This document shows, piece by piece, positions 1 through 8,280 of a stretch of 64,000 bases of DNA. How positions within the stretch are numbered: the stretch's first letter is position 1; the number at the start of each line of letters is the position of its first letter. The stretch is taken from positions 6,567-70,566 of the forward strand of contig CAZDVQ010000019.1 of NCBI GenBank assembly GCA_964508975.1, given 5' to 3'. The notes beneath the pieces were generated by a model, which had not been told where the DNA came from, ran no database searches, and saw only the letters and a program-made list of their open reading frames with translations. Source of the stretch: CAZDVQ01 sp964508975. GTDB lineage: Bacteria; Bacteroidota; Bacteroidia; Chitinophagales; Saprospiraceae. The translations under genes and the position numbers were made by a program.

Positions 1-170
1 GCAAAAGGACTGCCCTTCACGTTCGAGAAATACAGGGCCGGGCCACCCGCGTCAAACACCCGGCGGTGTATCTCGGCCATTTCCAAGTTGGGGTCAACTT
101 CAGCGTCAATCCGAACCAGCATGTTGTGCTTTTCGAGGTCGTTAACGCAATCGCGTAAGCTGCTGTACAT
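1..170 (-). CDS. UbiD-family decarboxylase, N-terminal fragment
   Basis: Reading leftwards from the ATG at 168-170 gives 56 open codons beginning MYSSLRDCVNDLEKHNMLVR, followed by an LEMAEIHRRV stretch and a GGPALYFSNVKGSPF stretch. This is the characteristic N-terminus of UbiD-family decarboxylases, the prenylated-FMN enzymes that remove a carboxyl group from aromatic or unsaturated acids in quinone and related pathways. The rest of the protein lies beyond the window edge, so the catalytic E-R-E residues cannot be checked and the substrate cannot be assigned. Confidence 0.85.
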   Translation of the reverse strand, partial: MYSSLRDCVNDLEKHNMLVRIDAEVDPNLEMAEIHRRVFDAGGPALYFSNVKGSPF

Positions 171-290
171 CTTTTATAATTAGGAGTGAGGAGTTAGGAA
201 TGAGGAGTTGGAAGAGAGGAACTAGGAGATAGAAGAGAGGAGTGATTAAAAACGTCATTTTATCAAACGTCATTTTATCATTTGTTCATT
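171..290. other. AT/purine-rich intergenic with short degenerate repeats
   Basis: Upstream of the UbiD-family gene. It contains imperfect tandem copies of GAGGAGT/TAGGA-type words (about 181-242) and a doubled AAACGTCATTTTATCA. No gene or convincing promoter was seen. Confidence 0.5.
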
Positions 291-420
291 CAGGGCACCC
301 CGGCTCGCGTTGCTCGCCGTCGCTAGGTTTCGGCGCTCGCTGTTCGCTCGGCCCTGCGCCCTTCGGGCTTGGTCTGGCCTCCCTTTGGTCGGCCACGCCT
401 GCACAGCGCTGGTGCGATTG
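291..420 (+). repeat. GC-rich modular intergenic repeat, copy E1
   Basis: Matches the type A core of the repeat family (GCTCGCTGTTCGCTCGG, then TTCGGGCTTGGTCTGG). The usual TTTTGGGCG edge is degraded to CAGGGCACCCC. Small open frames inside it are not credible genes. Confidence 0.7.
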
Positions 421-762
421 GGGCTTGGCCTCCCTTTTGTTGCCTTGCCCTTGTTGGCGTCCCCGCCAACAAGCAGTAAAACAGGGCAGGTTATTGGCAA
501 ACTTGTACGGCCGTTGGCGGGGACGCCAACAGCGGCAATGTGTGTATTAGTTCTTAATACATTCCTGTATAGCAAAACCGCTTCGCTTATACAGCGCTGC
601 TGCGATTGGGGCGCGCAAAGCTACAACTAAACACAGGGTTAAGGAATAGGTTTATATAGGAACTATGAATGATGAACTAGGAACTATGAACGGGGCAATT
701 ATTGATTATGTCTCGCAACGCTATCTTTACATATAATTATTGCGGTAAAATATAGTACGCAT
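421..762. repeat. Hairpin modules attached to GC-rich repeat E1
   Basis: Holds TGTTGGCG-tccc-CGCCAACA at about 453-472 and a second GTTGGCG-ggga-CGCCAAC at about 514-531. The loop is inverted between the two. A GCAAAACCGCTTCGCTTA module at about 572-589 recurs at about 23007-23024 and, inverted, near 5460. No gene is supported in this stretch. Confidence 0.5.
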
Positions 763-914
763 CTAGCGACAGTGCTCGCCCCTCCCCGCGAGGCAGTTTC
801 ACTGCCGAGCATTGCGCCAGCGATGTGGAGCGGTGGCGCAACGCGCCAGACCCGCAGGGGCCGAGCGAACAGCGAGCCGCGGAACGTAGCGACGGCGAAG
901 CCGGGGCGCCCAAA
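763..914 (-). repeat. GC-rich modular intergenic repeat, copy E2 (type A, inverted)
   Basis: Read on the minus strand it starts with TTTGGGCGCCCC, carries the GCTCGCTGTTCGCTCGG core, a GGCGCGTTGCGCC hairpin and the CCGCTCCACATCGCTGGCGC end. It lies upstream of the NtrY-like kinase. Confidence 0.75.
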
Positions 915-950
915 TTGATAAAATGAATAAATGATAAAATGAGTAACTGA

Positions 951-1004
951 GCCTATCGCTCATCGTTCATCGTTCATAGTTCATTGTTCATAGCTCATCG
1001 TTCC
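951..1004. repeat. Short tandem repeat of TCATCGTTCAT-like units
   Basis: About five imperfect units of roughly 9-11 bases (CGTTCATCGTTCATAGTTCAT and variants). Related ATGAACGATGAA words sit at about 5000-5015 and 20799-20818 beside other repeat copies. The unit is far too short for CRISPR. Confidence 0.6.
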
Positions 1005-1029
1005 TTACGTCGTTTTCTAAATTTGGACG

Positions 1030-1037
1030 TAAATTTG
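1030..1037 (+). promoter_or_regulatory. -7 box TAAATTTG of the NtrY-like kinase
   Basis: Exact match to the Bacteroidota TAnnTTTG consensus, 40 bases before the ATG at 1077. No clear TTTG lies at the -33 distance. It decides the gene start: the in-frame start at 984 would be upstream of the transcript. Confidence 0.55.
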
Positions 1038-1076
1038 TGGCTAATAACCCTTTTCCATCCTTATCCCGCGCAACAC

Positions 1077-4000
1077 ATGATGCTAAGCAGCAAAATACAG
1101 GCACTCGGCAACAAGATAAACCTGCAAAACAAGGTTCGCATTGCCATGCTGTCGGCTGCCTTTTTAGCCATCTCGTACTTGCTGCAATGGACCAGCAACA
1201 ACTCAGGCCCAAAAGCAGCGCTCCATAGCCTGCAACGCGCTGTACAATCGGCTGAGGTAGCGCTGGAGAAAACCATGTCCGACACGGCGCAAATCAATAG
1301 TATCATCCGCCGCGACAACAACAACGCCGTGCTGGATGGGCTGGGCGATAAACCTTTCGTGCTGGCCATATATAAAATTGGTCGCTCCGACTACGACGAG
1401 ACGCTCATCGCTTGGTCGAACAATACCATCCTACCACCGGAAAGTGATATTACCTTCAGCGACTCGACCGTGCGGGGCGTGCAAAACCTGAAAGGTATCA
1501 AATACCTGCAAGTGGTGATGCCGTACCGTTACAAAGGCCAGAAATACGTCATCGCGGGAATTATTCCGCTGCATTTTGAATACTCTATCACCAACGATTA
1601 CCTGCAAAGTGGCTTTGTACTTAGTCCTAACGCCGACCGCTACCTAACCTTCAGCCAAGTTGAGCTCGAAACGCCGATTAAAAGTAAATCGGGCGAGGTC
1701 TTGTTCCATGTAAAAGTTATTAAAAAAGGCCCATCGCAATTGGTTTCGGGCATCATATTGGTGCTGTTCCTGCTGGGTTGGTTAGGTTTGTTGTATGCCA
1801 GCACGCATCTTTGCGGCCGCGCAAAATTGGGCGAATCGGGTTTGATTAACACGCTCTGCCTAGCCCTTATTTTTATTGGATTACGGGCCATGGTGTATGT
1901 TTTGGGCCTGCCTAACGGCTTGGCCGAGTTGAGTGCCTTTATGCCTTACAACAACACCGATAGCCATTTCACGCGTTCGCTCGGCGATTTCTTGATTAAC
2001 GCCATACTCATCTACTGGCTGGTACTTTTCCTGTATCAGCACCTACAGCTTGAAGTAAGCAATACCCTCAACCGCTTGCGCCGCAATATCAGGGGTACGG
2101 CCCTATACGCAGCCGTAGTTATTGGTTTGCTGCTGCTGCACAACGCTTTTTACCGAGTCATCTTGTACACCAACATCTCGCTGAATATCAACGAGATTAT
2201 CACCTTGAAACCCGATAGCTTGCTGGGCTTGACTGGGTTAACCCTCTTGATGATAGCCTACTTTATACTGGCCAGTAAACTAATGGGCATTGCCAGCGCT
2301 TTGCGGGTGAGCAATCAGTACAAATTCAGCTTGCTCATGGCCTATTTAGGCGTTGGATTGGTGTTGGTGTTGAGTGGTTTAATTAGTGTCAAAACGGGTA
2401 CTATATTATTATTTGCCGCTGCCTTTATTGCCATACACGAGCGCTTTAACCAGCAAAATATCAGCTCGGTGGTGTGGATTGCATCGTGGCTGGTGTTTTT
2501 CTCGGCATTTTCGGCTAGTTTGATGTACTCCTACAACCGCGAGGAAGAGCTTAGCTACCGCGAGAAACTAGCCAAGCGCATTGCTTTAGAACGCGATCCT
2601 ATATTTGAAAAAGACTTCTTCGCCATAGAAGAAAACCTGCAAGAAGACAGGGCCTTGGGCGAGCTGTACTCGCTGGGTTTCCGCGATTTGAACTCCATCG
2701 CCGACCGTTTCAACTCGCAGTACCTCGACAACAGTTTCTTTGTACGATATGCCTACGAGTACATTTTGGTGCTCAACAACGAGTACGTATTACCGCAAGG
2801 CACTACCTCGTTCAGCATTGATCAGTTGAACCAATACATGAAAACAGGTACGCCAACGGCTAGTAACCGACTGGTGTTCCAATCCACGCCCGATGGCCGT
2901 TATTTCTACCTCGTGCGTATCTCGTACGCGAGTGGTGCGCGGGTGTTGTACATCATGTTTAAGCCTAAGCCCAGGCTTAATTCGAACGTGTACATCGACT
3001 TGCTGACGCAGCGCGAGCAAAAATTGAACACCCGGGCCTACGAGTACAACTTTACCCTGTACAAAAACCGCAAGGCAGTTTACCAAGAAGGCGAGAAACT
3101 GCCCGATACCCTGGGCACACCTTTTGACCAGGCACCCAGGAATGCATCGCGGAGCTTCCAGAAAAATGGCAATGATTACCTGGTATTCCACGCCGAGAAC
3201 GATAATATAGCTATCATTTCGCGGGATAAAGACGATGCCCTTCGACCAGTATCGCTGTTCTCGTACATGTTCAGCTTTATTTTCTTGGTCTTGTTCGGCT
3301 TGATATTACTAACCCGCCGCTTCCCGGTATTCCCGCAGGGCATAATTGACGCGCACCCCTTCCGCAGCTCGTTGCGGGGTAGGGTACAAGTGGCCATGGT
3401 ATCGTTGGTGTTGTTTGCCTTTGCTACCATCGCCACCATAACCATCATATATTACCAAAAGGTGATGTACACGGATTACCACCGCCTGCGCTTGGCCCGT
3501 AAAGTGGATCGACTGGTAGAAGATGCCCAACACCAAGTGGATATGGAAAACTATATCCTACAATCGCGCGATGCCCAGAAAAGGTTCTTGGACAACCTCG
3601 TTACCTCGCACGACTTGGTGGTGAACCTCTTTAACCAGGACGGTAGCTTCATGGAGTCATCGTATGCCGAGTTGTTCGAGCGTAAACTACAGGCCAAACA
3701 AATGCACCCCTTGGCCTTTGAGGATATGGTGTACAAACAGGGCAACATTTTCATCCAGCGGGAACGTATTGGTAACTACTCGTACCAGGCGGCCTATGCC
3801 CCCTTGAAAAACATATACGGCGAGCGGGTTGCCTTTTTGCACATCCCGTATGGCTCTAGCGATAGTATGCTCCGCAGGCAGGATGCCATCAGCTTCCTCA
3901 CAACCCTGCTCAACGTGTACGTGCTTTTATTGATTATCGCGGGTTTGTTGGCCGTGTTGGTGAGTAGTTCGATTACCAGGCCCTTGGCCATCATTGCCGA

Positions 4001-4817
4001 TAAACTGCGCACGGTGGCCATCAACAAACCGAATGAGCCGCTGAGTTGGGACCGTAACGACGAAATCGGTTCGCTCATCGAGCGCTACAACGAGATGATT
4101 GTAAAACTGGAAGCCAGTACCCGCGAGCTGGCCAACTCGCAAAAAGAGATGGCCTGGCGCGAGATGGCCAAGCAGGTAGCGCACGAGATTAAAAACCCGC
4201 TGACGCCCATGAAGCTGAACATTCAGCTACTGCAGCGGGCTTTCCAGAGCGATCCCGAGCGTGCCCGCGAGATGTCGGGTAGGGTTACACAATCCCTGAT
4301 CGAGCAGATTGACAACCTCTCGCATATTGCGTCCGAGTTCTCGACTTTTGCCAAGATGCCCGAGGCTCAAAACGAAAAATTGTTGCTCAACGAGGTGGTC
4401 CGCTCCACTTTTACTTTGTTCCAGGAACAGGAAAGCCCGCAATTCATGCTCTCGCTGGATATTTGCGCCGAGGAGCTCATGGTTTGGGCCGACAAAGGTC
4501 AAATATCGCGGGTGCTTACCAACCTGCTCAAGAATGCCATGCAGGCTATTCCCAACGAGCAACAGGGCATCATCGAGTTATCGTTGCAGCGCAAGGGCAA
4601 GTACGCGTTGGTACGGGTAAAAGATAATGGCACGGGCATTCCCGACGACAAGAAAAACGAGATATTCGTCCCCAACTTCACCACCAAGAACTCGGGCATG
4701 GGCATCGGTTTATCCATGTCGAAAAACATCATAGAATCAATTGACGGGCATATATACTTCGAGTCGACCGTAGGGCAGGGCACTGTATTCTCGGTGGAGT
4801 TACCTTTGGTGTTGTAG
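1077..4817 (+). CDS. NtrY-like membrane sensor histidine kinase
   Basis: A protein of 1246 residues. It has an N-terminal membrane segment, an extracytoplasmic stretch, a multi-pass membrane block (about residues 220-500), a second extracytoplasmic region between helices near 730-780 and 915-945, then HAMP (about 960-1008), a dimerisation domain with VAHEIKNPLTPMK (phospho-His about 1036) and a HATPase ending in GMGIGLSMSKNI. The HEIKNPLTP box is typical of NtrY. Family knowledge makes it the kinase of a two-component system. A likely partner is the NtrC-like regulator at 9900, although they are not adjacent. A start at 984 is possible by frame but lies before the promoter box. Length is well above classical NtrY because of the extra membrane and sensory regions. 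Confidence 0.88.
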   Translation: MMLSSKIQALGNKINLQNKVRIAMLSAAFLAISYLLQWTSNNSGPKAALHSLQRAVQSAEVALEKTMSDTAQINSIIRRDNNNAVLDGLGDKPFVLAIYKIGRSDYDETLIAWSNNTILPPESDITFSDSTVRGVQNLKGIKYLQVVMPYRYKGQKYVIAGIIPLHFEYSITNDYLQSGFVLSPNADRYLTFSQVELETPIKSKSGEVLFHVKVIKKGPSQLVSGIILVLFLLGWLGLLYASTHLCGRAKLGESGLINTLCLALIFIGLRAMVYVLGLPNGLAELSAFMPYNNTDSHFTRSLGDFLINAILIYWLVLFLYQHLQLEVSNTLNRLRRNIRGTALYAAVVIGLLLLHNAFYRVILYTNISLNINEIITLKPDSLLGLTGLTLLMIAYFILASKLMGIASALRVSNQYKFSLLMAYLGVGLVLVLSGLISVKTGTILLFAAAFIAIHERFNQQNISSVVWIASWLVFFSAFSASLMYSYNREEELSYREKLAKRIALERDPIFEKDFFAIEENLQEDRALGELYSLGFRDLNSIADRFNSQYLDNSFFVRYAYEYILVLNNEYVLPQGTTSFSIDQLNQYMKTGTPTASNRLVFQSTPDGRYFYLVRISYASGARVLYIMFKPKPRLNSNVYIDLLTQREQKLNTRAYEYNFTLYKNRKAVYQEGEKLPDTLGTPFDQAPRNASRSFQKNGNDYLVFHAENDNIAIISRDKDDALRPVSLFSYMFSFIFLVLFGLILLTRRFPVFPQGIIDAHPFRSSLRGRVQVAMVSLVLFAFATIATITIIYYQKVMYTDYHRLRLARKVDRLVEDAQHQVDMENYILQSRDAQKRFLDNLVTSHDLVVNLFNQDGSFMESSYAELFERKLQAKQMHPLAFEDMVYKQGNIFIQRERIGNYSYQAAYAPLKNIYGERVAFLHIPYGSSDSMLRRQDAISFLTTLLNVYVLLLIIAGLLAVLVSSSITRPLAIIADKLRTVAINKPNEPLSWDRNDEIGSLIERYNEMIVKLEASTRELANSQKEMAWREMAKQVAHEIKNPLTPMKLNIQLLQRAFQSDPERAREMSGRVTQSLIEQIDNLSHIASEFSTFAKMPEAQNEKLLLNEVVRSTFTLFQEQESPQFMLSLDICAEELMVWADKGQISRVLTNLLKNAMQAIPNEQQGIIELSLQRKGKYALVRVKDNGTGIPDDKKNEIFVPNFTTKNSGMGIGLSMSKNIIESIDGHIYFESTVGQGTVFSVELPLVL

Positions 4818-4847
4818 TTGGTAGTTGGTCGTTGAAAGTTGATAGTA

Positions 4848-4987
4848 TTTGGGCGCCACGGCCTACGGCCGTCGCTACGTTGCGCGGCTCGCTGTTCGCT
4901 CGGCCCTTCGCCCTACGGGCTTGGTCTGGCCCTGCGGGCCACCGCTCCACATCGCTGGCGCAGGAAACGGCGGCTTCGCCGCCGTTT
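4848..4987 (+). repeat. GC-rich modular intergenic repeat, copy E3 (type A)
   Basis: Starts TTTGGGCGCCACGGCC. It contains ACGGCC-TAC-GGCCGT, then GCTCGCTGTTCGCTCGG, the hairpin GGCCC-TGC-GGGCC, CCGCTCCACATCGCTGGCGC, and a closing GGCGGC-TTC-GCCGCC hairpin. It lies 30 bases after the kinase stop codon. Confidence 0.8.
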
Positions 4988-5061
4988 TGTAGATATAAAC
5001 GATGAACGATGAACCGAAGTCAGGCACATCATGGTTTTCCTCATTTTTGAAATTATAGTTG

Positions 5062-5069
5062 TATATTTG
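5062..5069 (+). promoter_or_regulatory. -7 box TATATTTG
   Basis: Exact TAnnTTTG match 50 bases before the ATG at 5120 of the small protein. No -33 TTTG at the usual distance. Confidence 0.5.
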
Positions 5070-5119
5070 TAACCTAGGCCATGCGTAAGCACAAATAATC
5101 GTTGATAAATATAAAGGCA

Positions 5120-5347
5120 ATGACTAAACAACATGAAATATACAATCAATTAAGCCAAACGCTTTCAGATGAGGAAATCGTGGTTGGTTACTTTTTGCCT
5201 GAAGTACTAAGCCCAACAGAACAAGCGCTAGCGGAGGAGGAATTGCTTGCATTGCGAGTTAGTGCTTTGAGGGCTATGAGCCCTGAACAAAAGATGCTTT
5301 CTGAGCTTTTTAGGATGAAACTTTTGTTGCAGGATTTTAGTGCTTGA
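5120..5347 (+). CDS. Small hypothetical protein
   Basis: A protein of 75 residues beginning MTKQHEIYNQLSQTLSDEEI and rich in Glu and Leu, predicted mostly helical. It includes LSPTEQALAEEELLALR and ends KLLLQDFSA. There is no signal peptide, membrane segment or Cys/His metal motif. The ATG at 5120 is preferred to 5102 because its leader length fits the -7 box at 5062. The family is not recognised. It stands alone between a repeat copy and the outer membrane protein gene, and an antitoxin-like or regulatory role would be guesswork. Confidence 0.6.
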   Translation: MTKQHEIYNQLSQTLSDEEIVVGYFLPEVLSPTEQALAEEELLALRVSALRAMSPEQKMLSELFRMKLLLQDFSA

Positions 5348-5449
5348 TTTTGCTATATCTGTCTCTTTTTGGTAGATTCCTTTTGGACAATCTCCCACCT
5401 AAAATTTGACCACAAACATACATACCAACCCCAGCCTATGCGCCAGGCA

Positions 5450-5616
5450 TGCATGAACGAAGCGGTTTTGCGAAGCAAAAACAAATGTACTCAATGTACA
5501 TTTGTAGCGAGTGAACCATTTGCTCCCGCAAATGGCTCGTGGCCGCATCTCACCCACCGAGCGTCCAGCGAGCGCGTAGCACGCCGACGGCGCAACGCGC
5601 CGGGGCGCCCAAAAAA
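5450..5616 (-). repeat. GC-rich modular intergenic repeat, copy E4, with hairpin module
   Basis: The right edge CGGGGCGCCCAAAAAA is the inverted TTTTTTGGGCG terminus. The left part carries a module of three hairpins also found in copy E10: GAAGCGGTTTTGCGAAGC, ACAAATGTAC-tcaat-GTACATTTGT (5481-5505) and CCATTTGC-tccc-GCAAATGG (about 5515-5534). It ends directly before the signal peptide codons of the next gene. Confidence 0.75.
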
Positions 5617-7396
5617 TTATATCATCCTGCTCTTGTGCTTGCTATTTGGGCATTTTGCCGCCGCGCAAGATACCCTACAACTGCAAGTTCACGGCTTGGA
5701 TAAAGGCTTGGCCGCGAAATACAAAACAGCCTTCAAAACCAAACCCGAGCTTGACAAAGCCCTCAACAAACTGTACCAAAACCTGCTGCAACAAGGCTTT
5801 CTAGCCGCCAGCCTCGACTCCCTGCATCGGAAAGGCAACCAGTTTGACGCCTATTTTTACCAGGGGCCCGCCTACCGTTGGGCCAAACTCGACAATGGCA
5901 ATGTTGAGCCCCTGCTGCTGGAAGAAGCGGGCTATCGCGAAAAATTGTTCTTCGGGCAGCCCCTACGCCCCGCCGAACTGGCCGATTTGCAAGAAAAACT
6001 ACTGCAACAAGCTGAAAATAATGGCTACCCCTTTGCTGAAACCTGGCTGGCCGACATTGTGCTGCACGATAGCAGTATATCGGCTAAAATTTACCTCGAC
6101 CGGCATGAATACTACCGTTTTGCTAAACCTGAATTCCCGGATATCGACAAAAAAGCCCGCATAAACGCTCGTTTCCTACAAAGCTACCTGGGTTATAAAA
6201 CCGGTGAGGCTTACGATGAATCGAAAGTGCGTAAGTTCCAAACCCGACTTCGCGAGTTGCCCTACCTCGAAATTGCCTCGCCCACACAGATTATTTTCAC
6301 GGGTAAGGAAGCCCGCAGCGTGTTTTTCTTGCGCAACCGCCGGGCGAGTCGCTTTGATTTTGTGGTTGGGGTACTGCCTACTACCGATAATATTACCGGC
6401 CGCAGCAAGCTGAACCTCACGGGCAACGTGAACATAGACCTGTACAACCCATTTGGCACGGGTAAACGCATGAAGCTAGAATGGCAACAGTTGCAACCTG
6501 GCACGCAAGACCTTAAACTGCTGTTTGTGTACCCCTACGTGCTGCACTTGCCCTTTGGCTTGGATGCCAGTTTTAACCTCTATAAACGCGATACCAGCTA
6601 CCTCGACCTCAACAGCAGCGTGGGGGTGCAGTACCTGTTTAGCGGGAATAATTACCTGAAAGCTTACTGGGAAAACCGTGGTACCTCCATCCTGAACATC
6701 AACGAAGCGCAAATATTATCCAGCAAGCAACTGCCCGCCGTGTTGGATGTGCAAAACAACATATTTGGCCTAGAGTACAACAACATCAATTTTGATTATC
6801 GCTTTAATCCATTGAAAGGCTACGCCATATTTGCCAAGGCAGGCGCCGGTTTGCGGCAGGTCAAGCAAAACAACGATATACTGCAACTCCGCTCGGCCAT
6901 TGATACCAGTTTTTCCTTCGCCCAACTGTACGATACCGTGCAGCTGAACAGCGTGCAAACTCGGCTGGAAACCAACCTGGTGTACCATATCAAATTAGCC
7001 AAGCGAAGTACCCTGCGGCTGGCTTTGAGTGCTGCATCATTGCTGGGGCAAGCCAAACCCTACCGCAACGAGTTATTCAGGATTGGTGGCAACAAGCTGT
7101 TACGCGGCTTTGACGAGGAGAGTATTTTTGCCTCAAGCTATGCCGTTGCCACCATAGAGGCACGTTATTTACTGAGCACCAACGCCTATGCTTTTGTGTT
7201 TGGTGATTTTGCCTACGTGGAGGAGATCAGCAGCCAAACCCGGCAGTTTGATCGCCCCATCGGGTTTGGCCTGGGCCTGGCCCTTGAAACCAAGGTGGGT
7301 ATTTTTGGCTTGACCTATGCCTTGGGTACCCGGCAAGACCAAACCTTACAAATTAGAAATGCTAAAATACACTTTGGCTATGTAAATGTGTTTTAG
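5453..7396 (+). CDS. BamA/TamA-like outer membrane barrel protein, start uncertain
   Basis: The body has an export signal (YIILLLCLLFGHFAAAQ, codons from 5618), POTRA-like sequence with KALNKLYQNLLQQGFLAAS, and a C-terminal D15/surface-antigen type barrel (GGNKLLRGFDEESIFASSYA, then IGFGLGLALETKVGIFGLTYALG). Family knowledge places it in the Omp85 superfamily, which inserts or secretes proteins at the outer membrane. No ATG lies next to the signal peptide. The only in-frame ATGs (5438, 5453) are in or before repeat E4 and would add about 55-60 residues of repeat-encoded, Arg/Cys-rich sequence ahead of the signal. A possible promoter (TTTTTG near 5376-5381, TAAAATTTG at 5400-5408) is upstream of the repeat. 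Either translation starts at a non-ATG codon near 5615 or the repeat displaced the start. The C-terminal family call is firm, the start is not. Confidence 0.75.
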   Translation: MNEAVLRSKNKCTQCTFVASEPFAPANGSWPHLTHRASSERVARRRRNAPGRPKNYIILLLCLLFGHFAAAQDTLQLQVHGLDKGLAAKYKTAFKTKPELDKALNKLYQNLLQQGFLAASLDSLHRKGNQFDAYFYQGPAYRWAKLDNGNVEPLLLEEAGYREKLFFGQPLRPAELADLQEKLLQQAENNGYPFAETWLADIVLHDSSISAKIYLDRHEYYRFAKPEFPDIDKKARINARFLQSYLGYKTGEAYDESKVRKFQTRLRELPYLEIASPTQIIFTGKEARSVFFLRNRRASRFDFVVGVLPTTDNITGRSKLNLTGNVNIDLYNPFGTGKRMKLEWQQLQPGTQDLKLLFVYPYVLHLPFGLDASFNLYKRDTSYLDLNSSVGVQYLFSGNNYLKAYWENRGTSILNINEAQILSSKQLPAVLDVQNNIFGLEYNNINFDYRFNPLKGYAIFAKAGAGLRQVKQNNDILQLRSAIDTSFSFAQLYDTVQLNSVQTRLETNLVYHIKLAKRSTLRLALSAASLLGQAKPYRNELFRIGGNKLLRGFDEESIFASSYAVATIEARYLLSTNAYAFVFGDFAYVEEISSQTRQFDRPIGFGLGLALETKVGIFGLTYALGTRQDQTLQIRNAKIHFGYVNVF

Positions 7397-7423
7397 TTAT
7401 ATCTTTACACCAAACCCGAGCAT

Positions 7424-8242
7424 ATGAAAGTAACGATAATTGGATGTGGCTGGCTAGGAAAAGCCTTGGGGAATGCCCTGGTAGAAGCGGGCCACGATGT
7501 GATTGGAACAAGTACCCGAGCTGAAAATATACCTGGCATCGAAGCCCTGGGCATCAGGGCATTTACCTTGAAAATTGGGGTAGAACTGCAAGGCAATTTT
7601 ACCGACGAAGTGTTCAAATCGGATGTGTTTATCATCTCGTTCCCGCCCGACCGCCAGGAACAACTGGTAGAAGTGGCCTATTTCAACGCCATGCAAACCC
7701 TTTTGTCGGGTATTCGACGCGTAGCCGCACGGCCCAAATTGATATACCTGAGTAGCACGGGTGTTTATGGACAAGGAGCGGGTTTAACCAGCGAGTCGAA
7801 GCCGCCCAAACCCGATACCGCCAGCGCTCGCGCCGTTTGGATGGCCGAACAATACCTGCAAGGTATTGGTCTAGATAAATTGATTGTATTGCGTTTGGCT
7901 GGCTTACTGGGCGGCGATAGGCACCCAGTAAAATATTTGGCCGGGAAAACCGAGCTAGAAGGCGCACTGCACCCCGTGAACTTAGTACACCAGGACGATT
8001 GCGTGGCCATTATCCAGCAAATCATCAATAGCAAGGATGTTGAAGCAGGCGTATATAACGTGTGCGCCGATGAACACCCCAGCCGCGAACTATTTTATAC
8101 CCACGCTGCACAGTTGAAAAACTTGCCCTTGCCGCTATTTGCCGACGATCAAAGCCAAGGCAAAACTATCGACAACCGTAAGCTGAAGGAAGCGCTGGAT
8201 TACCAATACTTACAGCCCGACCCCATGCATTTTCCGGTTTAA
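7424..8242 (+). CDS. YeeZ-like NAD(P)-binding epimerase/reductase
   Basis: A 272-residue short-chain dehydrogenase-like protein. The N-terminus VTIIGCGWLGKALGNALVEA is a GxGxxG Rossmann motif. YLSSTGVYGQG supplies the conserved Ser and Tyr region of extended SDRs, though a classical YxxxK is not obvious. Substrate is unknown. It starts 27 bases after the outer membrane protein gene, so co-transcription is plausible. It converges with the WecA-type gene on the other strand. Confidence 0.8.
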   Translation: MKVTIIGCGWLGKALGNALVEAGHDVIGTSTRAENIPGIEALGIRAFTLKIGVELQGNFTDEVFKSDVFIISFPPDRQEQLVEVAYFNAMQTLLSGIRRVAARPKLIYLSSTGVYGQGAGLTSESKPPKPDTASARAVWMAEQYLQGIGLDKLIVLRLAGLLGGDRHPVKYLAGKTELEGALHPVNLVHQDDCVAIIQQIINSKDVEAGVYNVCADEHPSRELFYTHAAQLKNLPLPLFADDQSQGKTIDNRKLKEALDYQYLQPDPMHFPV

Positions 8243-8280
8243 CGTAGGTATTTGGCTTAGTTTATAGCGAAAGTCAGCCT

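Noticed and set aside
310..630. Short Arg/Ala/Leu-rich open frames in the GC-rich repeats (here and at 4729-4950, 35342-35576, 40587-40828)
   Set aside because: They recur because the repeat recurs. High GC removes stop codons, both strands are open, and none has a credible start or signal.
951..1004. CRISPR-like tandem repeats
   Set aside because: Units are about 10 bases and contiguous, with no spacers and no cas genes in the window.
984..1076. Upstream start for the NtrY-like kinase
   Set aside because: The extension is encoded by tandem repeat DNA and lies before the -7 box at 1030-1037.
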